A DNA stretch of 64,000 bases, taken from the NCBI RefSeq assembly GCF_002811945.1, contig NZ_NPDX01000002.1, positions 248,001 to 312,000 on the forward strand, given 5' to 3'. Made by a program: the position numbers and the translations under genes. Shown here one piece after another: positions 26,479-35,010 of this stretch; within the stretch, counting starts at the first letter, position 1, and every line of letters begins with the position of its first letter. Origin of the DNA: Leptospira harrisiae. GTDB lineage: Bacteria > Spirochaetota > Leptospiria > Leptospirales > Leptospiraceae. The notes beneath the pieces were generated by a model. That model did no database searches. It was given only the letters and a program-made list of their open reading frames with translations, and was not told the origin of the DNA.

Positions 26479-27684
26479 ATGAAGTATTTTCATTTTCCTT
26501 TGTTCGTACTTTCTAGTTTTCTCTTTAGCTGTAACATACTTCCGTTCCAGAAAAAAGAAACTAATAATGATATGCTGCTTGCCGCACTTGGGATTTTGGC
26601 AACAGCTTCCGATTGGGTTTGGGATTTGCCACCAGGTTTTCCGCAGCCCATCGTTCCGTCTGATAACCCCATGTCCAAAGCAAAAGTAGAACTGGGCAGG
26701 CATTTGTTTTATGAAAAGAAATTGTCAGGGAATGGTACGATGGCTTGTAGCAGTTGCCATTTTCAATCATTGGCATTTGCAGACGGGAAAGATTTTCCAA
26801 GTGGAATTACGGGCCAATCTCATCCAAGAAATGCACAACATCTTTCTAATGTAGCCTATATGCCAAGACTTACCTGGAGTAATCCGAAAATGTCAAGTTT
26901 GGAGATTCAAGCACGTGCTCCCATGTTTGGCGAAACTCCGATTGAACTTGGCCTGCAGAATAATAATTTTCTGAATGAATTATCATCTAATGCAATTTAT
27001 CCACCTATGTTTCAGCGAGCGTTTGGTGGTTCTGGGATTACCGAACAAAATGTACGATATGCCCTTGCTAGTTTCCAAAGATCAATGATTTCAGGAAATT
27101 CAAGATATGATCAATATACTTTTCGAAATAATAAATCATCCTTAACTGCTTCTGAGATTCGAGGACTCAATTTATTTAATGGGGAAGTGGCAGAATGTTT
27201 TCACTGTCATGGTGGATTTAATTTTACGGATACTTCCTTTCATGGTGGAGCAATAGAAGAATTCTTTTACCATAGTAATGGAATTCATGATGATGCATAC
27301 TATGCGGGTGTTCCCAGTAATAAACGAGGATTGTTTGATTTAACAGGTGTTGCTTCAGATACGGGAAAATTCCGAGCACCGTCGTTGCGTAATATTGGGG
27401 TTACTTATCCTTATATGCATGATGGAATTTTTATGTGTGCGGATGCGAACAATCCAGACAAACCTGCAGGAAGTGGGAAAACTAAGGTTGATTGCGCACG
27501 CGATGCATTGACGCAAGTGGTAGATCATTACAGATCTGGAGGTCAAAATCATACAGTAAAAGATAGCACTTTAATTCGTGCTTTCACCATAACAAATTCC
27601 CAACGAGATGATATGGTGAATTTCCTTTTAGCACTGACCGATGACGAGTTTTTATCGAATCCAAAATTTGCGAGTCCCTTTTAA
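26479..27684 (+). CDS. mbnH: MbnH-family di-haem c-type lipoprotein
   Basis: 401-aa di-haem enzyme of the bacterial cytochrome-c-peroxidase/MauG superfamily, MbnH branch. A lipobox FSC18 anchors it. Haem-binding motifs are CSSCH (90-94) and CFHCH (240-244). The family segments ELGRHLFYEKKLSGNGTMAC, GQSHPRNAQHLSNVAY and KFRAPSLRNIGVTYPYMHDG (Met313 a candidate axial ligand) are intact. The known homologue oxidises a Trp of its partner MbnP to kynurenine using peroxide-derived high-valent iron. AGGA sits about 8 nt before the ATG. The stop overlaps the next ATG (TAATG). Confidence 0.9.
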   Translation: MKYFHFPLFVLSSFLFSCNILPFQKKETNNDMLLAALGILATASDWVWDLPPGFPQPIVPSDNPMSKAKVELGRHLFYEKKLSGNGTMACSSCHFQSLAFADGKDFPSGITGQSHPRNAQHLSNVAYMPRLTWSNPKMSSLEIQARAPMFGETPIELGLQNNNFLNELSSNAIYPPMFQRAFGGSGITEQNVRYALASFQRSMISGNSRYDQYTFRNNKSSLTASEIRGLNLFNGEVAECFHCHGGFNFTDTSFHGGAIEEFFYHSNGIHDDAYYAGVPSNKRGLFDLTGVASDTGKFRAPSLRNIGVTYPYMHDGIFMCADANNPDKPAGSGKTKVDCARDALTQVVDHYRSGGQNHTVKDSTLIRAFTITNSQRDDMVNFLLALTDDEFLSNPKFASPF

Positions 27685-28577
27685 TGAAGCGCCTGATCTT
27701 TCAAATTTGGGCTGTACCGTTTTTCGTATTTTTATTCACCCACTGTACCTTTGGTTCGGTGGGCGATAGCAATAAGGAAAAAATGGAAATCCTTCAGAAC
27801 TTAATTTTTTTTAATAACAACCAGACGATTCCTATTGGAACGAATCTGCGAAGTTACGATGACCAAGCGGATGATAATCTAAATCAGTTTAGTTTAACTA
27901 GTAATTCTGTAGTTTACAATATCACCATTCAAAGTAGTACTTATATCAATTGGGAAACTGGAACTTACCGCATCAATCCACCTAATCAGGTTTTAGGTGT
28001 CTCTACTTCTGGTTCGGAAAAAAGTTCTAACGCAACTGCAAAAACTCATACTCCCTATACTGTGCCTCTCGATTTGCCAGCCGATGATTTGTACGGAAAA
28101 TCCTATGCATTCTTACCCACAGGAATTGTATCGAATATCACTCAATTCAATAGCACAATGGAAACTGGTGCTAGTTTTCTTTTTCCATACACGAAGATTT
28201 CGAGTATGCCATTAGGAGTGGTAGCGGTTGCGAATGTGAGTTGGGAGGAGATTTCTATCAGGATGGATGTCGCAGGAAAGGATGTAACAATTTTACTTCC
28301 ACAAGGAAATAAATCCATTACTCCTAAATGTAAAATCCCAATTAAACCTAGTCGATCTGGCAATATTGAAATTTTATTTTCTTTATCTTCACTTTTCCAA
28401 GATCGCACCGTTTCTGGCACACCTCTGCGGTTTTTACAACAATTGTCACTCGTGGCGGGGCCTGTAGTCATTTCTAAAGTATCCAATATAAATTTATACA
28501 ATATACTTCTACAAAATCTCCAAGCAGAAGATATCGTTTTTAGTTTTCCCGGTTGTTTCCCTGGAGTGGAACGATGA
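27684..28577 (+). CDS. Hypothetical lipoprotein of the mbnP/mbnH cluster
   Basis: 297-aa lipoprotein with leader ending THC21. The mature part is predicted beta-rich with many Asn, Ser and Thr residues and only two further Cys (KCKIP and GCFPG). One segment (TAKTHTPYTVPLDLPADDLYGKS) may be a loop. No family is recognised. It overlaps mbnH by one base and the next gene by four, so the three are almost certainly translated together. It probably partners with MbnH or the barrel, which is inference from position. Confidence 0.7.
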   Translation: MKRLIFQIWAVPFFVFLFTHCTFGSVGDSNKEKMEILQNLIFFNNNQTIPIGTNLRSYDDQADDNLNQFSLTSNSVVYNITIQSSTYINWETGTYRINPPNQVLGVSTSGSEKSSNATAKTHTPYTVPLDLPADDLYGKSYAFLPTGIVSNITQFNSTMETGASFLFPYTKISSMPLGVVAVANVSWEEISIRMDVAGKDVTILLPQGNKSITPKCKIPIKPSRSGNIEILFSLSSLFQDRTVSGTPLRFLQQLSLVAGPVVISKVSNINLYNILLQNLQAEDIVFSFPGCFPGVER

Positions 28578-29485
28578 AACAAAGTGTTTTAGTTTTATTT
28601 CTTTTTTTAATTAGCTTTCAATCGATTCATTCGCATCACACGGGTTCGTCGGATAGTCCCAATGCAACAGCAAGGTTTGTGGATCCATTTACTGGAAAAC
28701 GAGAAAAACCAACCAACTATTTGGTAATGACACAAGATTATTATCAATCGACTCGTGAAAATAGTCATCTATTCACAACGACAGCATTTGCTGAGATGAA
28801 TTTTTTTGATGGAAGGTTTGCTCTCAATGCTTCTGTTCCTTGGAACTATTACCAACAAAGAGGAAGGGAAGATGCGACAAGGATTGGAAAAACGTATCTT
28901 GGTTTTAAATACCAACCATTTTTTGATTTAGATAAACCTTATTTCTTTGTCATTGAGGGATCCGTTGGTTTTCCGAGTGGCCCGGATACAGATAGGTTTA
29001 CTGGTGGAAATTATTATACTGGTTCTGGGTTTATCAAACTTGGTTATTTGTATGAGAAGTGGTCATTCGTCACGAAGATCGGTGGATTAAATCCACTCTC
29101 TCGTCCACAACCAAACAACTTACAAGATAACGACGGAGTTCCATATTATTATAGAAAACCTTCAGCTTCTCCACCTGAACCAGAATACGAGTTCAAAAAA
29201 ACCACTCTCATTTCTGGTTATGTGACGTATTATTTGTTGCCTGAAATTTCACTCTTTACTGGGTTATTGTATCGGAATCCCTATAACGGAGTGGATTATT
29301 CCAAAGAAAAAGACAAAGCGAATCCATCTTATTTTACAGAGGCGAGTGCGGGATTTTCTTGGAATTTTTCAGAGAAATATAATATGAGTTTAGCCTATCG
29401 CTATCCTTTGCAAAGAGATCGTGAGTATCGACTCTACCAATCTGCATGGACATTTGCCTTCTCAATGGAGTGGGGAAGCGATTGA
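28574..29485 (+). CDS. Outer-membrane barrel-like protein of the mbnP/mbnH cluster
   Basis: 303-aa exported protein. I start at MKQSVLVLF, whose ATG overlaps the previous stop as ATGA. The upstream extension lacks signal character. After signal cleavage (near SIHSHHTG) the mature N-terminus has His residues (HSHH). The body shows alternating aromatic strands (FALNASVPWNYYQQRG, KTYLGFKYQPFFDLDKPYFF, KYNMSLAYRYPLQ) typical of a transporter-like outer-membrane barrel. It is the last gene of the cluster and would give the system an outer-membrane component. The substrate is unknown. Confidence 0.75.
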   Translation: MKQSVLVLFLFLISFQSIHSHHTGSSDSPNATARFVDPFTGKREKPTNYLVMTQDYYQSTRENSHLFTTTAFAEMNFFDGRFALNASVPWNYYQQRGREDATRIGKTYLGFKYQPFFDLDKPYFFVIEGSVGFPSGPDTDRFTGGNYYTGSGFIKLGYLYEKWSFVTKIGGLNPLSRPQPNNLQDNDGVPYYYRKPSASPPEPEYEFKKTTLISGYVTYYLLPEISLFTGLLYRNPYNGVDYSKEKDKANPSYFTEASAGFSWNFSEKYNMSLAYRYPLQRDREYRLYQSAWTFAFSMEWGSD

Positions 29486-29550
29486 CATTTGATGCCTTTT
29501 TTAAAACGTTCTAAGAAACTCTATAAATTTTTAATCGTAAAAGGTAATCT

Positions 29551-30798
29551 ATGAGCAACGTAGAAATCGTACCAGTAGGGGAACTCCCTCCTATTGGAGT
29601 TGTGCCCAAAAAAATGCACGCACAGGTCATTCGCCCGGAACGTTACGGCGAACCGAAAACTTCTTTCCAATCAGAAGTCATTGATGTTCCGGAGATCGGT
29701 CCGAACGAAGTTCTCGTAGCCACTATGGCTGCTGGAGTTAACTATAATAATGTTTGGGCAGCTTTAGGATATCCAGTTGATGTGATTGCAGCTCGTAATA
29801 AAAAAGGCGAACCAGAAAAATTCCACATCGGTGGATCTGATGCATCTGGTATTGTCTATAAAGTTGGATCCGATGTTAAAAATGTAAAAGTGGGTGACGA
29901 AGTTGTTGTCCATTGTGCAATGTGGGATCCAAAAGATCCGTGGGTTCTTTCTGGAAAAGATCCAATGTATGCACCTTCTCAAATCATTTGGGGATATGAA
30001 TCCAACTGGGGTTCCTTCGCACAGTTTTGCAAAGTGCAAGACCATCAGTGTCTTCCTCGGCCGCAACACCTAACATGGGAAGCATCAGCTGCTTATATGT
30101 TAGTCGCTGCTACCGCCTATAGAATGTTACACCATTGGAAACCAAACGATGTAAAACCTGGTGATGTTGCATTGATTTGGGGTGGAGCTGGTGGCCTTGG
30201 TGCTATGGCAATCCAAATTGTAAAAGCAGCTGGTGGAATTCCCATCGCAGTTGTTTCTTCCGATGACAAAATTGATTTTTGTAAAAACTTAGGTGCTGCC
30301 GGTGTCATCAACCGTAACAAGTTCAAACATTGGGGTGGACTTACTTCTGATATCAACAAACCAGAAGCATTTGTTGAATGGACGAAACAAGCTCGTGAAT
30401 TTGGAAAAGCGATTTGGGACATTGCTGGAAAAGGCAAAAACCCACAAATCGTATTTGAACATCCGGGTGAAACGACACTTCCTACATCTGTATTTGTTTG
30501 TGAAACAGGTGGTATGGTGGTGATTTGCGCGGGAACCACTGGTTTTAATGCAACAGCTGACTTACGTTATCTGTGGATGAGACAAAAACGTCTGCAAGGT
30601 TCTCACTTCGCAAACGACGACAATTGTCGTGATCTCAACCAATTGGTGATTGATAAAAAAGTGGATCCAGTTTTGGCACAAACTTTTACTTTCGATCAAA
30701 CAGGTGAATGCCACCAATTGATGAGAGAAAATAAACACCCAGCAGGAAACATGTCAATCCTCGTTGGTGCAAAAACTACAGGTCTTGGAAAGAAGTAA
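29551..30798 (+). CDS. ccrA: Crotonyl-CoA carboxylase/reductase
   Basis: 415-aa medium-chain dehydrogenase/reductase of the Ccr type. It reduces crotonyl-CoA with NADPH while fixing CO2 to give ethylmalonyl-CoA. The hallmarks are the long N-terminal extension ([20 protein letters not shown]), GVNYNNVWA (62-70), [17 protein letters not shown] near 146-162, the nucleotide-binding [19 protein letters not shown], and HFANDDNC near 352, regions that carry the CO2-pocket Asn, Glu and His in studied Ccr. It implies an ethylmalonyl-CoA route or ethylmalonyl extender supply. No ethylmalonyl-CoA mutase lies nearby. Confidence 0.9.
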   Translation: MSNVEIVPVGELPPIGVVPKKMHAQVIRPERYGEPKTSFQSEVIDVPEIGPNEVLVATMAAGVNYNNVWAALGYPVDVIAARNKKGEPEKFHIGGSDASGIVYKVGSDVKNVKVGDEVVVHCAMWDPKDPWVLSGKDPMYAPSQIIWGYESNWGSFAQFCKVQDHQCLPRPQHLTWEASAAYMLVAATAYRMLHHWKPNDVKPGDVALIWGGAGGLGAMAIQIVKAAGGIPIAVVSSDDKIDFCKNLGAAGVINRNKFKHWGGLTSDINKPEAFVEWTKQAREFGKAIWDIAGKGKNPQIVFEHPGETTLPTSVFVCETGGMVVICAGTTGFNATADLRYLWMRQKRLQGSHFANDDNCRDLNQLVIDKKVDPVLAQTFTFDQTGECHQLMRENKHPAGNMSILVGAKTTGLGKK

Positions 30799-30829
30799 TT
30801 CTTTCCAGGTGTGTATTTAGAGTACATGT

Positions 30830-30855
30830 CCCCACCCTATTGAGACTGGGTGGGG
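30830..30855 (+). terminator. GC-rich hairpin after ccrA
   Basis: An 8-bp perfect stem CCCCACCC / GGGTGGGG (30830-30837 and 30848-30855) with a 10-nt loop lies 32 nt past the ccrA stop. Only TTAT follows, so it is a weak intrinsic terminator or a transcript-end stabiliser. Confidence 0.5.
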
Positions 30856-30974
30856 TTATCCACCCGCCACCCAATGGCTCCATCTACCATGAAACTTCCG
30901 TTTTGTGAATTATTTTTCCGTCATCGCAGTTTTTATTTCTATAAAGTTCATATTTTAACAATAGGAGTTCGTTT

Positions 30975-31406
30975 ATGCATCCAAGAATCAATTTAATCAC
31001 ACTCGGTGTTTCCGATTTAGAACGTTCCATAAATTTTTATGAGAATGGCCTGGGTTGGAAACGATCAAAAGAAAGTAACGATAGTGTTGCATTTTTTCAA
31101 ATTGGAACTCTCGTATTTGGTTTATTCGGTGAAAAAGCATTGGCTGAAGACATTGGAATCCCATTTCAAAAACGACAAGAGTTTTCGGGAATAACACTTG
31201 CACAAAACCAAACTAGTGAAGCCGAAGTTGATGTTGTAATCAACAAAGTGCGTGCGTTAGGTGCAGAGATTCTCAAAGAACCTCAAAAAGTTTTTTGGGG
31301 AGGTTACAGTGGATATTTTAAAGACTTTGACGGACATATTTTTGAAGTCGCTTACAATCCTTTTTTCCCATTAAATGAAAAAGGTGAAATTGTTTTAAGT
31401 AAATAA
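30975..31406 (+). CDS. VOC-family (glyoxalase-like) protein
   Basis: 143-aa vicinal-oxygen-chelate fold protein with two beta-alpha-beta-beta-beta modules. Module one is INLITLGVSDLERSINFYENGLGW, and module two ends GYSGYFKDFDGHIFEVAYNPF, which holds the Glu and His usual for metal binding. The first-module metal His is absent. Reaction unknown. It could act in lactoylglutathione-type or other small-molecule chemistry. It precedes an MDR oxidoreductase gene in the same direction. Confidence 0.8.
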   Translation: MHPRINLITLGVSDLERSINFYENGLGWKRSKESNDSVAFFQIGTLVFGLFGEKALAEDIGIPFQKRQEFSGITLAQNQTSEAEVDVVINKVRALGAEILKEPQKVFWGGYSGYFKDFDGHIFEVAYNPFFPLNEKGEIVLSK

Positions 31407-31456
31407 CCACATTTTTTCTATTATATTTTTAATTTGAAATCTTTTTAAGGAAAATT

Positions 31457-32467
31457 ATGAAACAAGCGCAAGTCAGTCATTTTGGTTTGGATCATTTAAA
31501 AATTGTAGAAGTTTCGGAGCCAACAAATCCAAATCCAACAGAAGTTTTGGTTCGAATGCGAGCAGCTTCATTAAACTATCGTGATTCTTTGGTTGTTGAC
31601 GGTAAATACAATCCTAAATTTCCACTACCTTTGATCCCTTGTAGTGATGGTGCAGGCGAAGTGGTGGCGATTGGATCGCAAGTAACAGAATGGAAAGTGG
31701 GAGACCGTGTACTTCTCACATTTGCACCAAAGTGGATTGCGAAAGAAGCAACCCATGCAGAAATGCGCCATACCATTGGAGGCCCACTACCAGGCACCTT
31801 ACGCGAATTTGCTTTGGTTCCGGAGACAGGACTTGTTCGAATTCCTTCCCATTTAACTTACGAAGAAGCAGCCACCTTACCTTGCGCTGCACTCACTGCC
31901 TGGTCAGGATTATTTCAGTTTAGTCAATTAAAACCTGGTGAATTTGTCGTAGTACAAGGAACAGGTGGAGTGTCTATTTTTGCATTACAGTTTGCAAAAT
32001 TGGTGGGTGCCAAAGTCATTTTAACTTCCTCAAGTAGAGAAAAACTTGAACGTGGAAAAGAGTTAGGTTCTGATTATTTAATCAATTATAAAGAAACACC
32101 TGAATGGGGAAAAGAAGTCCGTCGGATCACCGAAAAAGTAGGAGCCGATCATATTATTGAAGTCGGTGGGGCAGGGACATTAGAACAATCCATTGCCGCC
32201 TGTCGTCCGTTTGGCGTAATCCATTTGATTGGGATTCTTGCCGGTAAATCAGGAGAGCTGAATTTACTTCCAGCAGTGATGAACAATTTAAAGATCCAAG
32301 GTTTAGTTGTCGGTGGAAGGAACGCCTTTATCGAAATGAACCAAGCGATCGAGACTTCTGGCCTAAGACCAGTAGTTGATAAAGTTTTTACCTTAGAAGA
32401 ATCCGCTGAGGCAATCCGATACTTACGATCGGGCTCTCACTTTGGAAAAATTGTCATTCGTATTTAA
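31457..32467 (+). CDS. MDR-family NAD(P)-dependent oxidoreductase
   Basis: 336-aa medium-chain dehydrogenase/reductase, closest in look to zinc-free quinone oxidoreductase-type enzymes. The catalytic-domain opening is SLNYRDSLVVDGKYN, with LIPCSDGAGEVVAIG after it, and the Rossmann motif is VQGTGGVSIFALQFAKLVGA near 173. The structural-zinc Cys cluster of classical alcohol dehydrogenases is missing. The substrate is unknown. Its 3' end overlaps the convergent DUF2721 gene by 45 nt. Confidence 0.82.
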   Translation: MKQAQVSHFGLDHLKIVEVSEPTNPNPTEVLVRMRAASLNYRDSLVVDGKYNPKFPLPLIPCSDGAGEVVAIGSQVTEWKVGDRVLLTFAPKWIAKEATHAEMRHTIGGPLPGTLREFALVPETGLVRIPSHLTYEEAATLPCAALTAWSGLFQFSQLKPGEFVVVQGTGGVSIFALQFAKLVGAKVILTSSSREKLERGKELGSDYLINYKETPEWGKEVRRITEKVGADHIIEVGGAGTLEQSIAACRPFGVIHLIGILAGKSGELNLLPAVMNNLKIQGLVVGGRNAFIEMNQAIETSGLRPVVDKVFTLEESAEAIRYLRSGSHFGKIVIRI

Positions 32468-32848
32468 AATTGAATTCCTTTCAATGTCCAAGGCAATCAC
32501 AGATAAATGAATTTCAATCAACGCTAAAATAAGCGAGATCACCATAAATAATAATGATAAAGCAAATAAAATCCAAGCAACAATATTATAAAATGGAATC
32601 ATCCCCATCGAACAAGTGCATAGGATCAAACTAAAAATCCCCGCACTCTGAGCATATAGGATTAGAGAAATACGAAAACGTAAATTATGAATTTGTTTTT
32701 CTATAATGTCCGACTTTGTTGTTTCGTATTCACTGAGCAGTTGTCTGGATAATTTTGCCAATCCAAAAAAACGATTGGTATAAGCAAGCATAAGCAAAGA
32801 GATTGCAGGAAACAATAGTCCTGGTATACTGTATGTTAGGTTGTCCAA
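32423..32848 (-). CDS. DUF2721 membrane protein
   Basis: 141-aa protein with an N-terminal hydrophobic helix, a charged helical segment (LLSEYETTKSDIIEKQIHNLRFR) and two more membrane helices, the layout of DUF2721 (YGR/RseP-unrelated small membrane proteins). The start is TTG with AAGGA seven bases upstream. The last 15 codons overlap the 3' end of the convergent oxidoreductase gene. The function is unknown. Confidence 0.7.
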   Translation of the reverse strand: MDNLTYSIPGLLFPAISLLMLAYTNRFFGLAKLSRQLLSEYETTKSDIIEKQIHNLRFRISLILYAQSAGIFSLILCTCSMGMIPFYNIVAWILFALSLLFMVISLILALIEIHLSVIALDIERNSILNTNDNFSKVRARS

Positions 32849-32853
32849 TGAAT

Positions 32854-33816
32854 TTATCCTTGTTTTACCTGAAGGACTTGTTCTCCCAAATCAATTTTTC
32901 CATCAGGAGTGCGAATATTTGCTTTGATGAGATCCCCGGGTTGTAAATATTCTTTTCGTTTTTTTTGTCCCTTGATAAAAACTTCCCATTTTTTGTGTTC
33001 AGACAGAAAACTTGCAAATATTTGTTTTACCTTTCCTGGAGCCTTAAGTGCACAACCAGATGGTGTTCCTGTTAATAAAACATCTCCCACTTGTATATGA
33101 GTAAACTGTGAAAGTTCAGCGATGGTTTCTTTAGGGGGATAAACCATTTGATTTGTTTTTGCGGATTGCCTCAATTGCCCATTGACAGTTAGGTTTAATT
33201 CTAACAGATCAATTTTGTCAAAATCATTTGGTTCTAAAACAGCAAGAACGGGTCCCGCAGGGAAAAAGGTTCGGTAGGATTTTCCTTTATACCATTGCAA
33301 TTGGGGAAGTTGGATGTCTCTTGCAGAAATATCATTGGCAATAAAGAGAGCGGCTATATATTCATTTGGGTTATAAGAATAAAAATCAAGAGGTTCATTG
33401 ATTTCTTTTCCAAATACAATTCCTAATTCAATTTCATAATCTAAAAGTTCTACCTGTTTTGGTCGGATCACTTCACCTAACGCAGTTGTAATGGAAACAT
33501 CTGATTTAGTAAAAAACAAATTATACGTCTTTGATTTTGGATCAATTCCAGCTTCTAACGAATGTTTTTTGTAATTAGCACCTTGGCAAACTACTTGGCA
33601 AGGAGTAGTGATAGGAGACAAAATAGTAATTTTATTTTTGGGGATTGTATTCTTTGAAATAAAGTTCGAAGGAATTTTTATTTTTTTCTTTTGGAGGTCA
33701 GCTAGCAGACCTTTGGTGGATAAATCTCCTATTTGTAAAGGAAAGATTGTATCACCAGTGACCATTCCCCAATCAATTTTATTTTTATTTTGAAAACGTA
33801 CAAAGTGTTTTGCCAT
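32854..33816 (-). CDS. Fumarylacetoacetate hydrolase family protein
   Basis: 320-aa FAH-superfamily enzyme. The metal-binding acidic residues are in LLDYEIELGIVFGKEI (about 127-142), with ANDISARDIQLPQLQWYKGKS following (about 162-182). GDVLLTGTPSGCAL is the conserved loop. Family members hydrolyse C-C bonds, decarboxylate or tautomerise small dicarboxylates such as 5-carboxymethyl-2-hydroxymuconate or acylpyruvates. The exact substrate is not inferable. It lies 5 nt upstream of the DUF2721 start, so the two are likely co-transcribed. Confidence 0.87.
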   Translation of the reverse strand: MAKHFVRFQNKNKIDWGMVTGDTIFPLQIGDLSTKGLLADLQKKKIKIPSNFISKNTIPKNKITILSPITTPCQVVCQGANYKKHSLEAGIDPKSKTYNLFFTKSDVSITTALGEVIRPKQVELLDYEIELGIVFGKEINEPLDFYSYNPNEYIAALFIANDISARDIQLPQLQWYKGKSYRTFFPAGPVLAVLEPNDFDKIDLLELNLTVNGQLRQSAKTNQMVYPPKETIAELSQFTHIQVGDVLLTGTPSGCALKAPGKVKQIFASFLSEHKKWEVFIKGQKKRKEYLQPGDLIKANIRTPDGKIDLGEQVLQVKQG

Positions 33817-33846
33817 TGTAAACCTAAGAAACTAAGTTTGGGGGTG

Positions 33847-33878
33847 GGAAAAAAAACACCTGGGCCAAACGTTGGCCC
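33847..33878 (-). terminator. Intrinsic terminator after the DUF1858 gene
   Basis: GGGCCAA (33862-33868) and TTGGCCC (33872-33878) form a perfect 7-bp stem with a three-base loop. Read leftward it is followed by AGGTGTTTTTTTTCCC, a strong T-tract. It ends the leftward transcript from 34126. Confidence 0.85.
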
Positions 33879-33904
33879 TTGTGATCTGAAAGTGAAAAGT
33901 TGGT

Positions 33905-34126
33905 TTATTCTTCAGAAAAAAGATTGTTGAGTGAATCGATGAGAGTGTCCACTTCTACACCGTAACCCATACAAACTTGTTCAATCGTCTCAACTTCGTT
34001 AATCGAACAATGAGAACATCCACCTAAATGGTAGCTGGAGAAAACGAGTCCTGCTTCTGGGTGGATTGCAATTGCTTCTCCCACAGTCATTTCTTTAAAA
34101 AAACGCGGTTTTGTTGTTTCAGTCAT
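33905..34126 (-). CDS. DUF1858-type cysteine-motif protein
   Basis: 73-aa small protein with the DUF1858 arrangement: VGEAIAIHPEAGLVFSSYHLGGCSHCSI, with Cys in a GGCxxC motif. The domain is common as a stand-alone or fused module near redox and hybrid-cluster proteins and may bind metal or take part in thiol redox. The helical C-terminus (VDTLIDSLNNLF) completes the fold. It is divergent from the QueD-like gene and followed by a strong terminator, so it is a single-gene unit. Confidence 0.8.
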   Translation of the reverse strand: MTETTKPRFFKEMTVGEAIAIHPEAGLVFSSYHLGGCSHCSINEVETIEQVCMGYGVEVDTLIDSLNNLFSEE

Positions 34127-34191
34127 CTTATCAAACCCTCGGGAAGGAAATTACTATACAAATATTGGACTATGCTCTATTCGTCAATGGA

Positions 34192-34593
34192 ATGTTTACC
34201 CAGGAAAACGGGAAATTTTATGTTCGAATTGAGGGACGGTTTGAGTCGGCCCATTTCCTCTACCAGTACTTTGCAGACGGCTCCGATGAGCCCATCCATG
34301 GCCATTCTTGGAAGGTTGAGGTGTTTTTAGAGGGAAATACAAACATTCGTCCAGATGGTATTTCTTACGATTTTTTGACAGCTAGGACCCGCCTCACTGA
34401 GTTAGTCCATTCCATCGACCATATTTTAATCAACGACCATCCGGACTTTAAGGGAACAAATCCCACTTCCGAGAACGTAGCACGATGGTTTTATGCAGGT
34501 TTAAAATCTGAAGTCAATTCTTCTGAAGGGAAAATTCGCCGGATCGTAATCCACGAGGGGCCTGAAAACCTTGCATTCTTCGAACCGGAATGA
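34192..34593 (+). CDS. 6-pyruvoyl-tetrahydropterin synthase/QueD-like protein lacking the catalytic Cys
   Basis: 133-aa T-fold protein of the PTPS/QueD family starting at MFTQENGKF. The frame is open further upstream into the divergent gene. The zinc ligands are intact: His21 (ESAHFL) and His36/His38 (IHGHSW). The Asp/His pair (SIDHILIND) and the C-terminal pterin-anchoring Glu (VIHEGPENLAFFE) are present. The catalytic Cys normally found 4-5 residues before HGH is absent (ADGSDEPIHGH), and the protein has no Cys at all. Activity may therefore differ from dihydroneopterin-triphosphate conversion. Confidence 0.82.
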   Translation: MFTQENGKFYVRIEGRFESAHFLYQYFADGSDEPIHGHSWKVEVFLEGNTNIRPDGISYDFLTARTRLTELVHSIDHILINDHPDFKGTNPTSENVARWFYAGLKSEVNSSEGKIRRIVIHEGPENLAFFEPE

Positions 34594-35010
34594 GAGCCTA
34601 ATTACATCTCATTCGTAACAATAGTTAGGTACTACTCCTTAGTTTTTTCCGGACCCACTTTCGATTGCGAAAGGTTGTTCAATATAAATCCAAAATCATG
34701 TAATGCGCTCTTTTGAGTTGTCTCGGAAATAAATTATTTTAAATGCGACGAATATGAAAAAAGAACGATTGGTAGAAAAAAACTTCGTAGCTCAGTTTCT
34801 TACGTAAAATTTATGTCAACAAACATTCGTTTGTGCTTTAAAATCGACATAATTCATCAGTCCTGAGAACTTTCGCAAACAAGAACACTTTTATCCTCAA
34901 CATTCACGCTTTGTTTTTATTGCAGATGTTTCCGTTTTTTTTCATAAAATTTTAGCATCTTAATCGATTGCTTTTCTACCCACTCATTATGAAAATCGAT
35001 AGAACACTCT
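34594..35010. other. 417-nt intergenic region
   Basis: AT-rich stretch with no credible reading frame. It contains one inverted repeat, ACAAAC ATTC GTTTGT at 34819-34834, and scattered TATAAA-like hexamers. It presumably carries the promoter of the downstream hybrid kinase. No tRNA-like or riboswitch-like fold was recognised. Confidence 0.45.

Noticed and set aside
34819..34834. ACAAACATTCGTTTGT inverted repeat as an operator
   Set aside because: Isolated AT-rich palindrome with no second copy in this window and no clear promoter next to it.
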